From positions 806,001 through 870,000 of the forward strand of contig NZ_AKCI01000001.1 in NCBI RefSeq assembly GCF_000269605.1: a DNA stretch of 64,000 nucleotides, in the 5' to 3' direction. Below, in pieces: positions 53,924 to 63,493 of this stretch (the first letter of the stretch is position 1; the number at the start of each line of letters is the position of its first letter). Position numbers and translations under genes: made by a program. The stretch comes from Scardovia wiggsiae F0424 (lineage in GTDB: Bacteria; Actinomycetota; Actinomycetes; Actinomycetales; Bifidobacteriaceae). The notes under the pieces are model-generated. The model saw only the letters and a program-made list of their open reading frames with translations, had not been told where the DNA came from and made no database searches.

Positions 53924-54883
53924 TCACTTCCCCATATAGTGCCGCAGAATATCCCCCGCAGCGACCGCACATACATTCCTGCGCACATCATGCACCCGTA
54001 CCGCCCACGCCCCGCGCTCGGCGATAAGTGCGCTCAGCCCTGCCGTTACAGCATCTTTATCATCAAGGCTCACATCATCCTGCTGTGGCACAGGCTTCCC
54101 CTTCACGGTGCTGCCCTGGCCCCTACGCGCAGGATCAGGATAAGGGCCGGAGGCGATACTGCCAATAAACCTTTTGCGGGAATGGCCTATGAGCACCGGA
54201 TACCCTGCTGCCTGGAATCTGGCAAGAGAACTGATAAGCGGCAGGTTGTGGGATATCTCAGGCTTGGAAAAGCCGAGCCCCGGGTCAATAATGATCCTTT
54301 CGTCGCTGACCCCTGCAGCGCGGACAGCATCCACCTGATGCATAAGTTCTGCATACACGTCATTGACAACGCCATTCCCGTATATCTCAGAGCCGCCGGC
54401 AGCGCCGGGATCCAGCCAGCCGCGCCAGTGCTGCACAATATAGGGGCAGCCGTATGCGGCAGCAACATGAGGAAGTTCCGGGTCAAGCTGCCCGCCGGAC
54501 ACATCATTGATGATTGCAGCCCCATGCTTCAAGGCAGAATCGGCGACTTTTGACCGTGTCGTATCAACAGAAACAGGCACCATGTGCCTGCCGCTATCAG
54601 ATCCGGCTAAGGCAGCCAGTACCCCAAGCACACGCTGTTCCTCTACATCTTCAGGGACCCGGCGGGCACCGGGGCGGGTCGATTCGGCACCGATATCAAT
54701 AATATCAGCGCCTTGTTCAGCCATATCATGCGCATGCCGGACCGCGTCTTCAGTACGCAGCCATATACCGCCATCAGAAAATGAGTCTTCAGTAACATTC
54801 AGCACACCCATAACAAGCGTACGCGATACGGGTATCCCAATTACCGCATTGATACGCCCGTTTATGGCCAGCACAGTTTCCAT
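53924..54883 (-). CDS. folP: Dihydropteroate synthase
   Basis: 319 residues from ATG 54883, chosen for the AAAGAG six bases upstream; GTG 54943 and ATG 54916 are in frame and possible. It joins the pterin pyrophosphate to p-aminobenzoate and is the sulfonamide target. VMGVLNVTEDSFSDGG (phosphate and pterin loop), IIDIGAESTRPGA, IINDVSGG, DPGLGFSKP and GHSRKRFIG are all present. The region between the last two carries normal helices plus a longer loop. folE, usually between ftsH and folP in actinobacteria, is missing. Confidence 0.95.
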   Translation of the reverse strand: METVLAINGRINAVIGIPVSRTLVMGVLNVTEDSFSDGGIWLRTEDAVRHAHDMAEQGADIIDIGAESTRPGARRVPEDVEEQRVLGVLAALAGSDSGRHMVPVSVDTTRSKVADSALKHGAAIINDVSGGQLDPELPHVAAAYGCPYIVQHWRGWLDPGAAGGSEIYGNGVVNDVYAELMHQVDAVRAAGVSDERIIIDPGLGFSKPEISHNLPLISSLARFQAAGYPVLIGHSRKRFIGSIASGPYPDPARRGQGSTVKGKPVPQQDDVSLDDKDAVTAGLSALIAERGAWAVRVHDVRRNVCAVAAGDILRHYMGK

Positions 54884-54945
54884 ATCAGGCTCTTTCCCAT
54901 TTTCTAATATCCTCATACAGCTACAGACCAAGCAGCAGTTCACAG

Positions 54946-57540
54946 TTACCTGGTAGGCTGTTGCCCGCCTTCTTCGGATGCACCGCTTTCCCGGTTTTCC
55001 GGATCATGCTGCTGGGTATCCGGATAGGGGCCATCCCCATTATTCCCGTTATCCCCGTTATTATCGGGCTGGGCTTCCCCTGCCTGCTGCTGGCTCCCCC
55101 ATGGTGCCTGGCCTGGCTGAGGCAGAGGCGGCATCTGGAGTGATGGAGCCGGCTGCACAGGTGTACCGGCCCCTGTATTGGGGTATTGCCCATCCTGGAC
55201 AGGAGCCTGCCCCTGCATCGATCCCCCTCCTGGAAGCTGCTGACCCTGACCCTGCTGCCCCTGAGCCGGGTCCTGGAATCCCTGTACCCCCTGGGCATGG
55301 CCTGCAGACGGCTCCGTCCCCTGTGCAGGGGCAGGGGTATCCGTACCTGCACCGTTGCTGCTGCCATCAGTGCCGGCACTGCCTGAAGTAGCATCTACAG
55401 CAACTGAACTCCGCAAGTTCTCAGGGATGGGGACGGGAGGCAAATCTGAATCAGGGCGGCTGCTGTCTGAAAGCCACAGCTCCCGTTCCGGAGCCTTCTT
55501 CAAGCCCTTGAACACTTCATCAAGCTCTTCACGGTTGAGGGTCTCCTTGACCAGCAGCTGGCGGACAAGCTCATCAAGTACATCACGGTTCTCGGAAATG
55601 ATTTTCCACGCCTCCGTGTGCGCTGTTTCAATAAGCTGGCGGACTTCTTCATCAATAGTGCGCGCGGTCTCGTCAGAGAGACGCCTGTCCTTGAGGTCTT
55701 CCAGGCCGCCTTCCTGCTGGCTGTCTTCCCATTTCACAGATCCCAGCTTCGAAGAGAAACCATACTCCAGTACCATTGCGCGTGCTATCTGCGTGGCATG
55801 CTCAATATCATTGGAAGCCCCTGTACTGGGATCGTGGAAAACCACTTCTTCAGCGGCACGCCCGCCCATCGCATAAGCCAGCTGGTCGAGAAGCTCATTG
55901 CGCGTCTGGGAATAACGGTCTTCTGTAGGCATAACAGCTGTGTATCCAAGCGCACGCCCGCGCGGAAGGATAGTCACTTTAGTGACAGGGTCTGTATGGT
56001 GCAGAGCAGCCGCAACCATAGCATGCCCGCCCTCATGGTACGCGGTGTTGCGCAGCTCGCGCAGCGCCATGCCGTTCGACCTGCGCCGCGGGCCGGACAT
56101 CACACGGTCGATCGCCTCATCGATAGCCCTGTTGTCGATAAGGTCCGCGTTGGAACGGGCTGTAAGCAAAGCAGCTTCATTAAGCACATTTGCCAGATCG
56201 GCACCGGTAAAACCGGGGGTGCGTACGGCAACTGTATGCAGATCAACATCAGGGACAAAAGGCTTGCCCTTGGCATGGACTTTCAGGATCGCTTCACGCC
56301 CGGCAAGATCAGGGGCCTCCACGGCTACCTGGCGGTCGAAACGCCCCGGGCGCATAAGCGCAGGATCCAGGACATCCGGCCGGTTGGTGGCAGCGATAAC
56401 GATCAGGTCTGTATCGTTCTTGAAACCGTCCATTTCCACCAGAAGCTGGTTGAGGGTCTGTTCACGCTCATCCACTCCGCCTGAAGCGCTTGAACCGCGG
56501 CGGCGTCCAACAGCATCGATCTCATCAATGAAGATGATCGCGGGCGCAGTCTTCTTGGCTTCCTCGAACAGGTCACGGACACGCGAAGCTCCAAGCCCCA
56601 CAAACATCTCAACGAAATCTGATCCGGCCATGGAATAGAACGGCGCCCCCGCCTCGCCTGCGATTGCACGGGCCAGAAGGGTTTTACCCGTACCCGGCTG
56701 CCCGTACAGGAGCACGCCCCGCGGTATCCGAGCCCCGAGCTTGCGGTATTTGCCCGGGTCCTTCAGGAAATCACGTATCTCTTCAACTTCCTGGACGGCA
56801 GCCTCTTCACCCGCAACATCGGAGAACCTCGTCTGCGGCACTTCGCCTTCAAGCAGTTTTTTATTCTTAGGGCTTCCCAGACCAAACATCTCGCCTGTCC
56901 CGTCGCCCATCCTTCTGAACAGCCACCACATGGCGACAAACAGAAGGACAAGCGGGAGGACACTTGTAATAAGGACAGCCCAGAAATTATTTTCCGTTAC
57001 CGTTGTGGAATCAAACCCGTGCTGTGCTTTCGCATTCTGCACGATGTCCAGTATCTGCTGCGTCTGACCGCTGACAAAATAGAACTTGACGGTTTTCCCG
57101 TAATTCTTGTTCCTGATACTTCTGTCAGGTGAATTAGGGTTATAAACGTTAACTTTATAGTCCTGGTCAAGCCATATCTCAACATTCGGCGATATCCCGT
57201 TGGATACTTTTACATACCGTATAGTATATTTCGGAGCATTTTTTGAAGTACCTTTAGCAGATTTCCCCTGAAGGAGGGCTATCCCCTGCTCGGTAGTGAT
57301 AACAGGGGTATTCCTGTTGTTCCGGTTGACAAAAAAGAAAACCCCCGCTACAAGGACTGCCAGCATCAGTACCCAGATAACAGTATTCCTCCACCATGGG
57401 CGCCCGGCATTAGGACCGTTCCCCTTATTCCCATTGGGGTTGCTGCTGTTGCCCTGCCCGTCCCCCTTATCAGCCGGGTCCTGCTGGAATGGGTTTCCTG
57501 ATAACGGGTTGCGGCGCTGCGGATCACGTCCGTAAGTCAT
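54946..57540 (-). CDS. ftsH: ATP-dependent zinc metalloprotease FtsH
   Basis: 864 residues from ATG 57540, which overlaps the hpt stop (ATGA) with AAGGAG at good spacing. Membrane-anchored AAA+ protease for membrane and regulatory proteins. TM1 (about 52-72), an external domain, TM2 (about 187-208), Walker A GQPGTGKT, Walker [13 protein letters not shown], and zinc site HEGGHAM near 500. The C-terminal 140 residues are an unusual Pro/Gln/Gly-rich tail beyond the protease domain. The N-terminus before TM1 is also longer than in E. coli (about 50 Asn/Gly-rich residues). Confidence 0.97.
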   Translation of the reverse strand: MTYGRDPQRRNPLSGNPFQQDPADKGDGQGNSSNPNGNKGNGPNAGRPWWRNTVIWVLMLAVLVAGVFFFVNRNNRNTPVITTEQGIALLQGKSAKGTSKNAPKYTIRYVKVSNGISPNVEIWLDQDYKVNVYNPNSPDRSIRNKNYGKTVKFYFVSGQTQQILDIVQNAKAQHGFDSTTVTENNFWAVLITSVLPLVLLFVAMWWLFRRMGDGTGEMFGLGSPKNKKLLEGEVPQTRFSDVAGEEAAVQEVEEIRDFLKDPGKYRKLGARIPRGVLLYGQPGTGKTLLARAIAGEAGAPFYSMAGSDFVEMFVGLGASRVRDLFEEAKKTAPAIIFIDEIDAVGRRRGSSASGGVDEREQTLNQLLVEMDGFKNDTDLIVIAATNRPDVLDPALMRPGRFDRQVAVEAPDLAGREAILKVHAKGKPFVPDVDLHTVAVRTPGFTGADLANVLNEAALLTARSNADLIDNRAIDEAIDRVMSGPRRRSNGMALRELRNTAYHEGGHAMVAAALHHTDPVTKVTILPRGRALGYTAVMPTEDRYSQTRNELLDQLAYAMGGRAAEEVVFHDPSTGASNDIEHATQIARAMVLEYGFSSKLGSVKWEDSQQEGGLEDLKDRRLSDETARTIDEEVRQLIETAHTEAWKIISENRDVLDELVRQLLVKETLNREELDEVFKGLKKAPERELWLSDSSRPDSDLPPVPIPENLRSSVAVDATSGSAGTDGSSNGAGTDTPAPAQGTEPSAGHAQGVQGFQDPAQGQQGQGQQLPGGGSMQGQAPVQDGQYPNTGAGTPVQPAPSLQMPPLPQPGQAPWGSQQQAGEAQPDNNGDNGNNGDGPYPDTQQHDPENRESGASEEGGQQPTR

Positions 57541-58103
57541 GCGCATTCTCCTTCTATGTATACCGATGGTTTAAGCACTGCTATGGAATTAAGGTTACGG
57601 TAATACTCGTTATAATCCAGGCCATATCCCACAACAAATTTATCGGGGATCTCAAACCCCCTGTATTTAACATCAACATGATATTTCCTGCGTGCAGGCT
57701 TCTCCAGCATCGCAAAGATCTCGACAGACGCTGCACCGCGCCTGTTCAGTTCCCCCACAAGCCAGTTCAGAGTGTATCCGGAATCCACAATATCTTCGAC
57801 TATCAGCACATGACGGCCTGCCACATCAGTAGTCAGGTCTTCGCGTACGGTGATCTTCCCGCTCGATTCTGTCCCGGAACCATAACTTGATAAGCTCATA
57901 TAGTCGATTTCAAGGGGGATGCTCATAGCCTGGGAAAAAGTAACCATAACGTTGGCAGCACCTTTGAGCACCGCTATAAGGAGCGGATTTTTCCCTTCAT
58001 AATCACGGCTTACGGCGGCAGCCACATCAACTATCCTTCTCTCAAGAGCATCATGCGATATCAGTTCTTCATCAATATCGTCTTGTATGTCTTTGATTTG
58101 CAT
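57537..58103 (-). CDS. hpt: Hypoxanthine phosphoribosyltransferase
   Basis: 188 residues. It salvages hypoxanthine and guanine with PRPP. The PRPP loop VLIVEDIVDSGYTL, the early LIAVLKGAANVMVTF and MSLSSYGSGTESSG, and the late FVVGYGLDYNEYYRN, which stacks on the base, are all family-typical. Overlaps ftsH by four bases. The tilS-hpt-ftsH order is common in Gram-positive bacteria. Confidence 0.96.
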   Translation of the reverse strand: MQIKDIQDDIDEELISHDALERRIVDVAAAVSRDYEGKNPLLIAVLKGAANVMVTFSQAMSIPLEIDYMSLSSYGSGTESSGKITVREDLTTDVAGRHVLIVEDIVDSGYTLNWLVGELNRRGAASVEIFAMLEKPARRKYHVDVKYRGFEIPDKFVVGYGLDYNEYYRNLNSIAVLKPSVYIEGECA

Positions 58104-58160
58104 AGGTATTATTCTGTCATAAATGAATGACGTTAGAAACGGCTTTCGCTGAAAGGTTCC

Positions 58161-59435
58161 TTAGGTTTTATCCAAAGTTCTGCGATTTTTTCCGATAATA
58201 TATATCCAGAAACGCTTATCACGGGTTTTTGCTGCGAAAACATCGGCCCCATATGGATGTCCGTTTTCTGCCGATATCCGCGGGAAGGGACCCGAAACCC
58301 GTTTATACGCCAGGAAATCATCATATTCTGATACGAGTTTCTCCACAGGGTGGATCCCCCAGGATTCCAGAATTTTTATGAGGATGCGCGACCGTATAGC
58401 CGGATGCAGGCTGCTGTAGCCCAGCAGCTCGTAGACGGAAATATCTGCCCGGCTTTCCAGCCCATATTGCCGGAGGTATCCCCCAAGTGCCGCAAGATCC
58501 TGGGGGCTGCAGCCATCCTGCGTATCAGCTCCGCCTGCTCCGCCTGCCCCGCCAGCCCGGACCAGCCGGTGCCCGTCCCATACTGCAGGATATTCACGGA
58601 CCGACTGCCTGTATGCCGCTGCAGCATGGCTGTCGATATAATCACGGTCCTGCCGGTTGACGTCTGTATAGTGCGACCAGAGGCCCGAAATATCTTTCCT
58701 CGCAAAACCGGCCAGATACGGCATAAGGTCCTGCCGGATACGGGATCTCAACGGGAACTGCCCGCTGCTGAGCTCATCAGGGGACAGCGCTTCGGCATTT
58801 GTGGGATCATCCCACCATGAAATGCCCGCGTTTTCGCATATGCGGGTAGTATCCTGCCGGGCCAGGCCTTTGAGGAAGGGCCGCAGGAATGTAACACCGC
58901 CTTTTTCAATGCTGGAGGGCATCCCGGCAAGCGCTGAAACAGTTGGTGCCCTTAGCAGCCCGATGGCAACCGTCTCCGCCTGGTCCGTGGATGTATGGGC
59001 AAGCAGCACTACAGCAGAGCTGTGCTTATGGGCTGCAGCGATAAGCTCATCGAACCGCGCATCCCGGGCATCAGACTCCTCCCCTAAGCCCGTAGCCTGC
59101 ACCTGGGCATCAGCAATGATCACCGGGTCCAGGCCCAGTTCCGTGCACTGCCGGGCTGCAGTGCACGCTGCCTGAGCGGAGCCTTCCTGAAGATGGTGGT
59201 CTACGACCACCGCACCGCACCGCACGCCAATGCTGGAGCAGACGATACGGGAAATATAAGCCAGCGCCATGGAATCGCGCCCGCCTGAACATGCCACCAG
59301 GACCAGAGGGGAATCAGCGTGCGGAGTGTGGTTCCCATGCTCACGGAATTCGCCGGACTGCAGGGTGACGCCGCTGTTCCCCAGAGCCTCACGGACAAGG
59401 CCGACAGCACGTTTTATCTCTGCGGAATATACCAT
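58161..59435 (-). CDS. tilS: tRNA(Ile)-lysidine synthase
   Basis: 424 residues. It converts C34 of the CAU-anticodon tRNA-Ile2 to lysidine so that it reads AUA. The PP-loop VACSGGRDSMALAY near residue 47 binds ATP. The SDARDARFDELIAAAHKHSS and LLAHTSTDQAETVAIGLLRAP blocks are typical, followed by a C-terminal domain with a small Gly/Ala insert (about 305-312). SD AGGA. It starts six bases after the glycosyltransferase stop. Confidence 0.94.
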   Translation of the reverse strand: MVYSAEIKRAVGLVREALGNSGVTLQSGEFREHGNHTPHADSPLVLVACSGGRDSMALAYISRIVCSSIGVRCGAVVVDHHLQEGSAQAACTAARQCTELGLDPVIIADAQVQATGLGEESDARDARFDELIAAAHKHSSAVVLLAHTSTDQAETVAIGLLRAPTVSALAGMPSSIEKGGVTFLRPFLKGLARQDTTRICENAGISWWDDPTNAEALSPDELSSGQFPLRSRIRQDLMPYLAGFARKDISGLWSHYTDVNRQDRDYIDSHAAAAYRQSVREYPAVWDGHRLVRAGGAGGAGGADTQDGCSPQDLAALGGYLRQYGLESRADISVYELLGYSSLHPAIRSRILIKILESWGIHPVEKLVSEYDDFLAYKRVSGPFPRISAENGHPYGADVFAAKTRDKRFWIYIIGKNRRTLDKT

Positions 59436-59441
59436 GGCATC

Positions 59442-60692
59442 CTACTTATCCTCTTTGCCTGCCGCACCTGTACCTTTATGCGTAATAGGCTTCCACTGGG
59501 ACTTGGAGAAAATCGCCACGAAGGAGATAGGGACATAGCTGAGCATAAACCAGGGGAAGCTCAGGCAGTAGGCGACAAGCTCCCGGTTTGTAGCGTTGAT
59601 CTTTTTCCGTTCAAGGATGCAGACGAAAACCGCCAGGACTGTGAACCCGACCACTGTGCCGACCAGCGACACCCAGTATGTCGAGAAATTCGCCAGCTGG
59701 CTTTCCCACGATACATACCCAAGTGCAGCGTAAAGGATGCTGAGGGCAAACCTGATCAGGGAGATCACCATGAAGGGGCAGATAATAAGCGTCAGATCCA
59801 TTGCAGACAGGTCGCGTTCACGGATCGACCAGCGGATCATGCTCAGCCCGTAGTACCGGAACACCTGAAGGAACCCTTTGCTCCAGCGCACCCTCTGGTT
59901 CCAGCTCTGTTTGAAGGATGCGGGCTGTTCGTCATAGAACACAGCTGTTGAGCAATATCCAATGTGGTCTCCGCTTAAGATGCAGTCCATGGTAAATTCC
60001 ACATCTTCGGTCAGCAGATGGAATTTCCAGCCGGCATTGCGTTCCATGATTTTTTTTGAAAACATAAAACCGGTGCCGCCGATCCAGCCGTTATTCCCCA
60101 GGATAGAGCGTCCGGCATTCAGCAGGCGGGACTGGAAGATGAACCATAGTGCCGAACCGGCAGATACCCAGTTCTCCGCAAGGTTCGTGGAATTCCTGTA
60201 GCTGGTAACGGCATCATAACCCTGCTGGAAAGCATTGTTCATTTCTTCAATGTACTTCGGATCAAGAAGGTTATCGGCATCAAAAATAAAGTACGCATCA
60301 TAAATATCGCTGAACTTCCTGTCGCGCATATAGTTGAACAGGAATTTCAATGCGTATCCCTTGCCCACCTGCTCCTGGTTGAACCTTTCAAGTACGCGGC
60401 ATCCCAGGCCCCGGCACACATCAGCCGTATCATCCGTGCAGTTATCGGCGACGACCCATATATCTACAAGCTCTGAGGGGTATGTCTGTTTATGCAGGGA
60501 CCCTATAAGGTTGCCGATGACCTGCGACTCATTCCGCGCTGAAATCAGGACCGCATAATGTTTATCCTGCGGTGCAGCTGCATACTTCTGCGGTTTGCCG
60601 AAAAACCCGGCAATAAAGTAAAGCACCTGATACCCGAAGCTCAGTATGCCAAGGATAAGGATAACAACATCAAGGAATTGCAGAAGGACCAT
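59442..60692 (-). CDS. Membrane glycosyltransferase, family 2 (processive type)
   Basis: 416 residues from ATG 60692, overlapping the upstream stop by one base (TAATG). One N-terminal TM, a GT2 catalytic domain with FDADN (136-141), TEDVE (228-232) and the QRVRW motif (266-270), and three or four C-terminal TM segments. D, DxD, TED and QxxRW together mark processive or cellulose-synthase-like enzymes that build a polysaccharide while exporting it. The product is unknown; a cell-surface glycan is likely. Confidence 0.87.
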   Translation of the reverse strand: MVLLQFLDVVILILGILSFGYQVLYFIAGFFGKPQKYAAAPQDKHYAVLISARNESQVIGNLIGSLHKQTYPSELVDIWVVADNCTDDTADVCRGLGCRVLERFNQEQVGKGYALKFLFNYMRDRKFSDIYDAYFIFDADNLLDPKYIEEMNNAFQQGYDAVTSYRNSTNLAENWVSAGSALWFIFQSRLLNAGRSILGNNGWIGGTGFMFSKKIMERNAGWKFHLLTEDVEFTMDCILSGDHIGYCSTAVFYDEQPASFKQSWNQRVRWSKGFLQVFRYYGLSMIRWSIRERDLSAMDLTLIICPFMVISLIRFALSILYAALGYVSWESQLANFSTYWVSLVGTVVGFTVLAVFVCILERKKINATNRELVAYCLSFPWFMLSYVPISFVAIFSKSQWKPITHKGTGAAGKEDK

Positions 60693-62353
60693 TATTTCCA
60701 CTGCCCCCGGGCGCCCCTGCCTCTGGAACGCTTATGCTGCTGCCTGCGGCTCCCTGTACCAGTTTTGGTACCAACTGCTTTTCCGGTATCTTTTCCGTCA
60801 GCTTCATCCTGGCCTTTACCGGTAGCGCTGCCAAGCACGTTACTGCTGACAGGGACTACTGCGGGCTGTTCGTCATCATCGTCCGGTCCCTGCGCGCCAA
60901 TAACAGGCCGCTTGCCCGATCCTCCTCTGCCATACCCTGCACTGCCCTTCTGCGGGATAGCAACTGTTTCTGATGCATCTTCCTCTTCGGAAGTACGGTA
61001 CGTGGCCGGATCCTGCTCCCCTGCGCGCCTTCGCAGGTCAGCAACACTGTCAGCCATAATATTTGCGGATGAGCCCCGGGAACTGCGCGGCATATGTTCA
61101 GCGATCGGCTGTATTACATTCTTTTCGATCATTTCAGCCCCGGAGACAATACCGGATTTTTTCACCGGCCTAGGATCATCAAGCAGATCAGAATCTATGA
61201 GGTCATAGCTGCGCGTATACGCGCTCAGAAGGGCCTGGAGGCTTGCAGTTATAGGCAGTGCAAGGAATGCGCCCAAAGCGCCGAACAGCCCGCCGAAGAA
61301 GAATACTGACAGGAATGCTATAGCCGGATTGATATCCATCGTATCTTTTGAGATACGCGGCGACAGGATCATATTCTCAATCTGCTGGTACACCGTTATG
61401 TAGATCAGCAGATAGACTGCATACGGCCAGCCGTTGGTGCTCCATGCCGAGACCATAGGGACTACAGCACCGATATATGTGCCGATAGTAGGGATAAACT
61501 GTGATACAAGCCCGCAGAAGATCGACAGCGGCAGCCAGTACGGGATCTTCAGGATGATCATAAAGATTGCCAGGAAAGTCCCGTTCAGGATAGCAAGGAT
61601 GAACCGGCTGTACAGGTAATTCGATATCTGGGTCTGTACCGTGGTCCATACAACAATGAATTTACGCTGGGATTTACGGGGAATCCACTTGCACAGGCCC
61701 CTTCTCATCTTAGGGCCTGCAGCACAGATATAGTATGTGACCAGAAGGATCGTCAGGACTGCGAACAGCCCGGAAATAAGCGAAGAAACGGTAGAGTAAG
61801 CCCGGGTCAGGTATTCCTGCATGCCGTTCGTATTGAAGAACGACATAATGCTGGAACTCAGATCCTTGATCTCCGGAAGACGGTACCCCGACATATCCAA
61901 AATACTCTGACGGATATTCCTGTACGTATCGGGAAGCCCCTCGATCATTGTTGTAAGCTGCTGTACAAGAAGCACGCCAAACATCGAGAAAAAAACTGCG
62001 CACAGCACCACAAAACCTATAAGCACAACGCCTGCGGCTGCACCACGCCTCCACCCATGCCTGATAAGCCGCAGGATCAGAGGCTCCAGTGCCAGCGCAA
62101 TAAAAAGCGCTACGATAACGTAAAAAACGACATTTTCGATTTTGGGCCATGAATTCCACACAAAGATAGCAAGATAAACTGCGATCACTGCATACAGCAA
62201 TGCGCGCCCCAGCCACTCAGGAGGCCTGCGCGGATCGCCCTTCGACGGGAAGATCGTAGCAAGGTCAATGCGCCGGATGGCGCTTGTATCAGAAATATTT
62301 ACTGTCCTGCTGCCATCATTACTGTTATTGTTCCCCGGCTGATCACTGCTCAT
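60692..62353 (-). CDS. AI-2E family transporter (PerM/YhhT type)
   Basis: 553 residues from ATG 62353, with AAAGG upstream. Seven to eight TM segments in the family arrangement, with the signature region IPYWLPLSIFCGLVSQFIPTIG and YQQIENMILSPRI. Members were named for autoinducer-2 export but include Na+/H+ antiporters, so the substrate is open. The C-terminal 150 residues are a charged, low-complexity cytosolic tail (Asp, Glu, Gly, Arg) absent in most members. First gene of the run down to 51402. Confidence 0.88.
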   Translation of the reverse strand: MSSDQPGNNNSNDGSRTVNISDTSAIRRIDLATIFPSKGDPRRPPEWLGRALLYAVIAVYLAIFVWNSWPKIENVVFYVIVALFIALALEPLILRLIRHGWRRGAAAGVVLIGFVVLCAVFFSMFGVLLVQQLTTMIEGLPDTYRNIRQSILDMSGYRLPEIKDLSSSIMSFFNTNGMQEYLTRAYSTVSSLISGLFAVLTILLVTYYICAAGPKMRRGLCKWIPRKSQRKFIVVWTTVQTQISNYLYSRFILAILNGTFLAIFMIILKIPYWLPLSIFCGLVSQFIPTIGTYIGAVVPMVSAWSTNGWPYAVYLLIYITVYQQIENMILSPRISKDTMDINPAIAFLSVFFFGGLFGALGAFLALPITASLQALLSAYTRSYDLIDSDLLDDPRPVKKSGIVSGAEMIEKNVIQPIAEHMPRSSRGSSANIMADSVADLRRRAGEQDPATYRTSEEEDASETVAIPQKGSAGYGRGGSGKRPVIGAQGPDDDDEQPAVVPVSSNVLGSATGKGQDEADGKDTGKAVGTKTGTGSRRQQHKRSRGRGARGQWK

Positions 62354-62519
62354 ATCTGTACCTTTTGCCAGCTCCTGTCCAATGTGCGTGCTTTTATAAC
62401 TGCCCCTATTATCGCACAGGCGATAGAACGATACTGCATAATCGTACAGAGTATATCCGGGATACAGAACACTTGGGGATAAAACGGCAGACGGGATCAT
62501 CCCATGGCATATATCTGCT

Positions 62520-62525
62520 TATAAT
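62520..62525 (+). promoter_or_regulatory. -10 box for a probable leaderless glycosyltransferase mRNA
   Basis: A perfect TATAAT ends seven bases before ATG 62533, placing +1 on the start codon. No SD is seen before this ATG or the alternative ATG at 62524. No matching -35 is evident. Confidence 0.55.
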
Positions 62526-62532
62526 GGAATCC

Positions 62533-63432
62533 ATGACCTCAGTTTCAATAATTATTCCTGCATGGAACGAATCTGACCGTATTGCGCAGTGCCTGCTCAA
62601 TGCTACGGCGCAGACGGTCCCTGCCCATGAAGTTATTGTTGTTGACAATAAGTCAACCGACGGTACCGGCCAGATTGTTGAACAGTTCATAAAAGACAAC
62701 CCTCACAGCAATGTGGTCCTGCTCCATCAGGATGAAGAGCAGGGGCTGATACCGACCCGCAACGCCGGTTTCACTTATGCAACGGGGGATGTGCTCGGAC
62801 GTTTTGATGCCGACTGCATGATAAAGCCTGACTGGGTAGAAGTGGTCAGCAAGCTCTTTGAAGAGAACCCTGAGGCCATGGGCGCCACGGGTCCCTGCAC
62901 TTATTATGATATGCCGGGGAAAAATATCAGCCTTGCCGGGGATAATTCCATCCGTAAGCGCATCTATATCGCCGACGGCAAACGACAACTGCTGTACGGC
63001 TCAAATATGGCCATCCGCAGGTCGGCATGGGAAGCGATAAAAGGCGAAGTATGCCGAGATAAGGAAGATATCATGCATGAAGATATCGATATTTCCCTGC
63101 ACATGTTCGACCATGATTTCGAGACTGTATACAGCCCCAGTATGATCGTAGCCTGCAGCGCGCGCCGTATGGATACCGAGCTGTCATCGTTCCTCGCTTA
63201 TATGAAGCGCTTCAAGAATACTTTCGCGGCGCATCCCCGGCACTGGCGCGAAAAACGGCCCGAATACACGCTGACTGCGCTGTATCCGGCGATCCGTGCC
63301 TTCTACTCCACCTATCAGAAGCATCTGGAACGGCATGATATTGACCCTGCGGAAGAAATGTGGATCAAAGAATGGATCGAACTTGCCGAAAAAGACAAGA
63401 TGGAATTCCCCGGGCAGGTGCTCAACCCTTAG
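62533..63432 (+). CDS. Glycosyltransferase family 2
   Basis: 299 residues; ATG 62524 would add three. GT-A fold: SVSIIIPAWNESDRIAQCLL nucleotide-binding start, VVDNKSTDGTGQIVEQF, and GRFDADCMIKPDW with the metal-binding DxD. After the catalytic half comes HEDIDISLHMFDHDF with a His/Asp acceptor-side motif. No TM segment, so it is probably a peripheral inner-membrane enzyme building a lipid-linked or surface glycan. The acceptor is unknown. It is a monocistronic unit divergent from the AI-2E family gene. Confidence 0.85.
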   Translation: MTSVSIIIPAWNESDRIAQCLLNATAQTVPAHEVIVVDNKSTDGTGQIVEQFIKDNPHSNVVLLHQDEEQGLIPTRNAGFTYATGDVLGRFDADCMIKPDWVEVVSKLFEENPEAMGATGPCTYYDMPGKNISLAGDNSIRKRIYIADGKRQLLYGSNMAIRRSAWEAIKGEVCRDKEDIMHEDIDISLHMFDHDFETVYSPSMIVACSARRMDTELSSFLAYMKRFKNTFAAHPRHWREKRPEYTLTALYPAIRAFYSTYQKHLERHDIDPAEEMWIKEWIELAEKDKMEFPGQVLNP

Positions 63433-63493
63433 CCCAGGCCATCGGCATCACCGCCCATGCCGGGCATGCCGATGTACACGCCCGCCGTACCGT

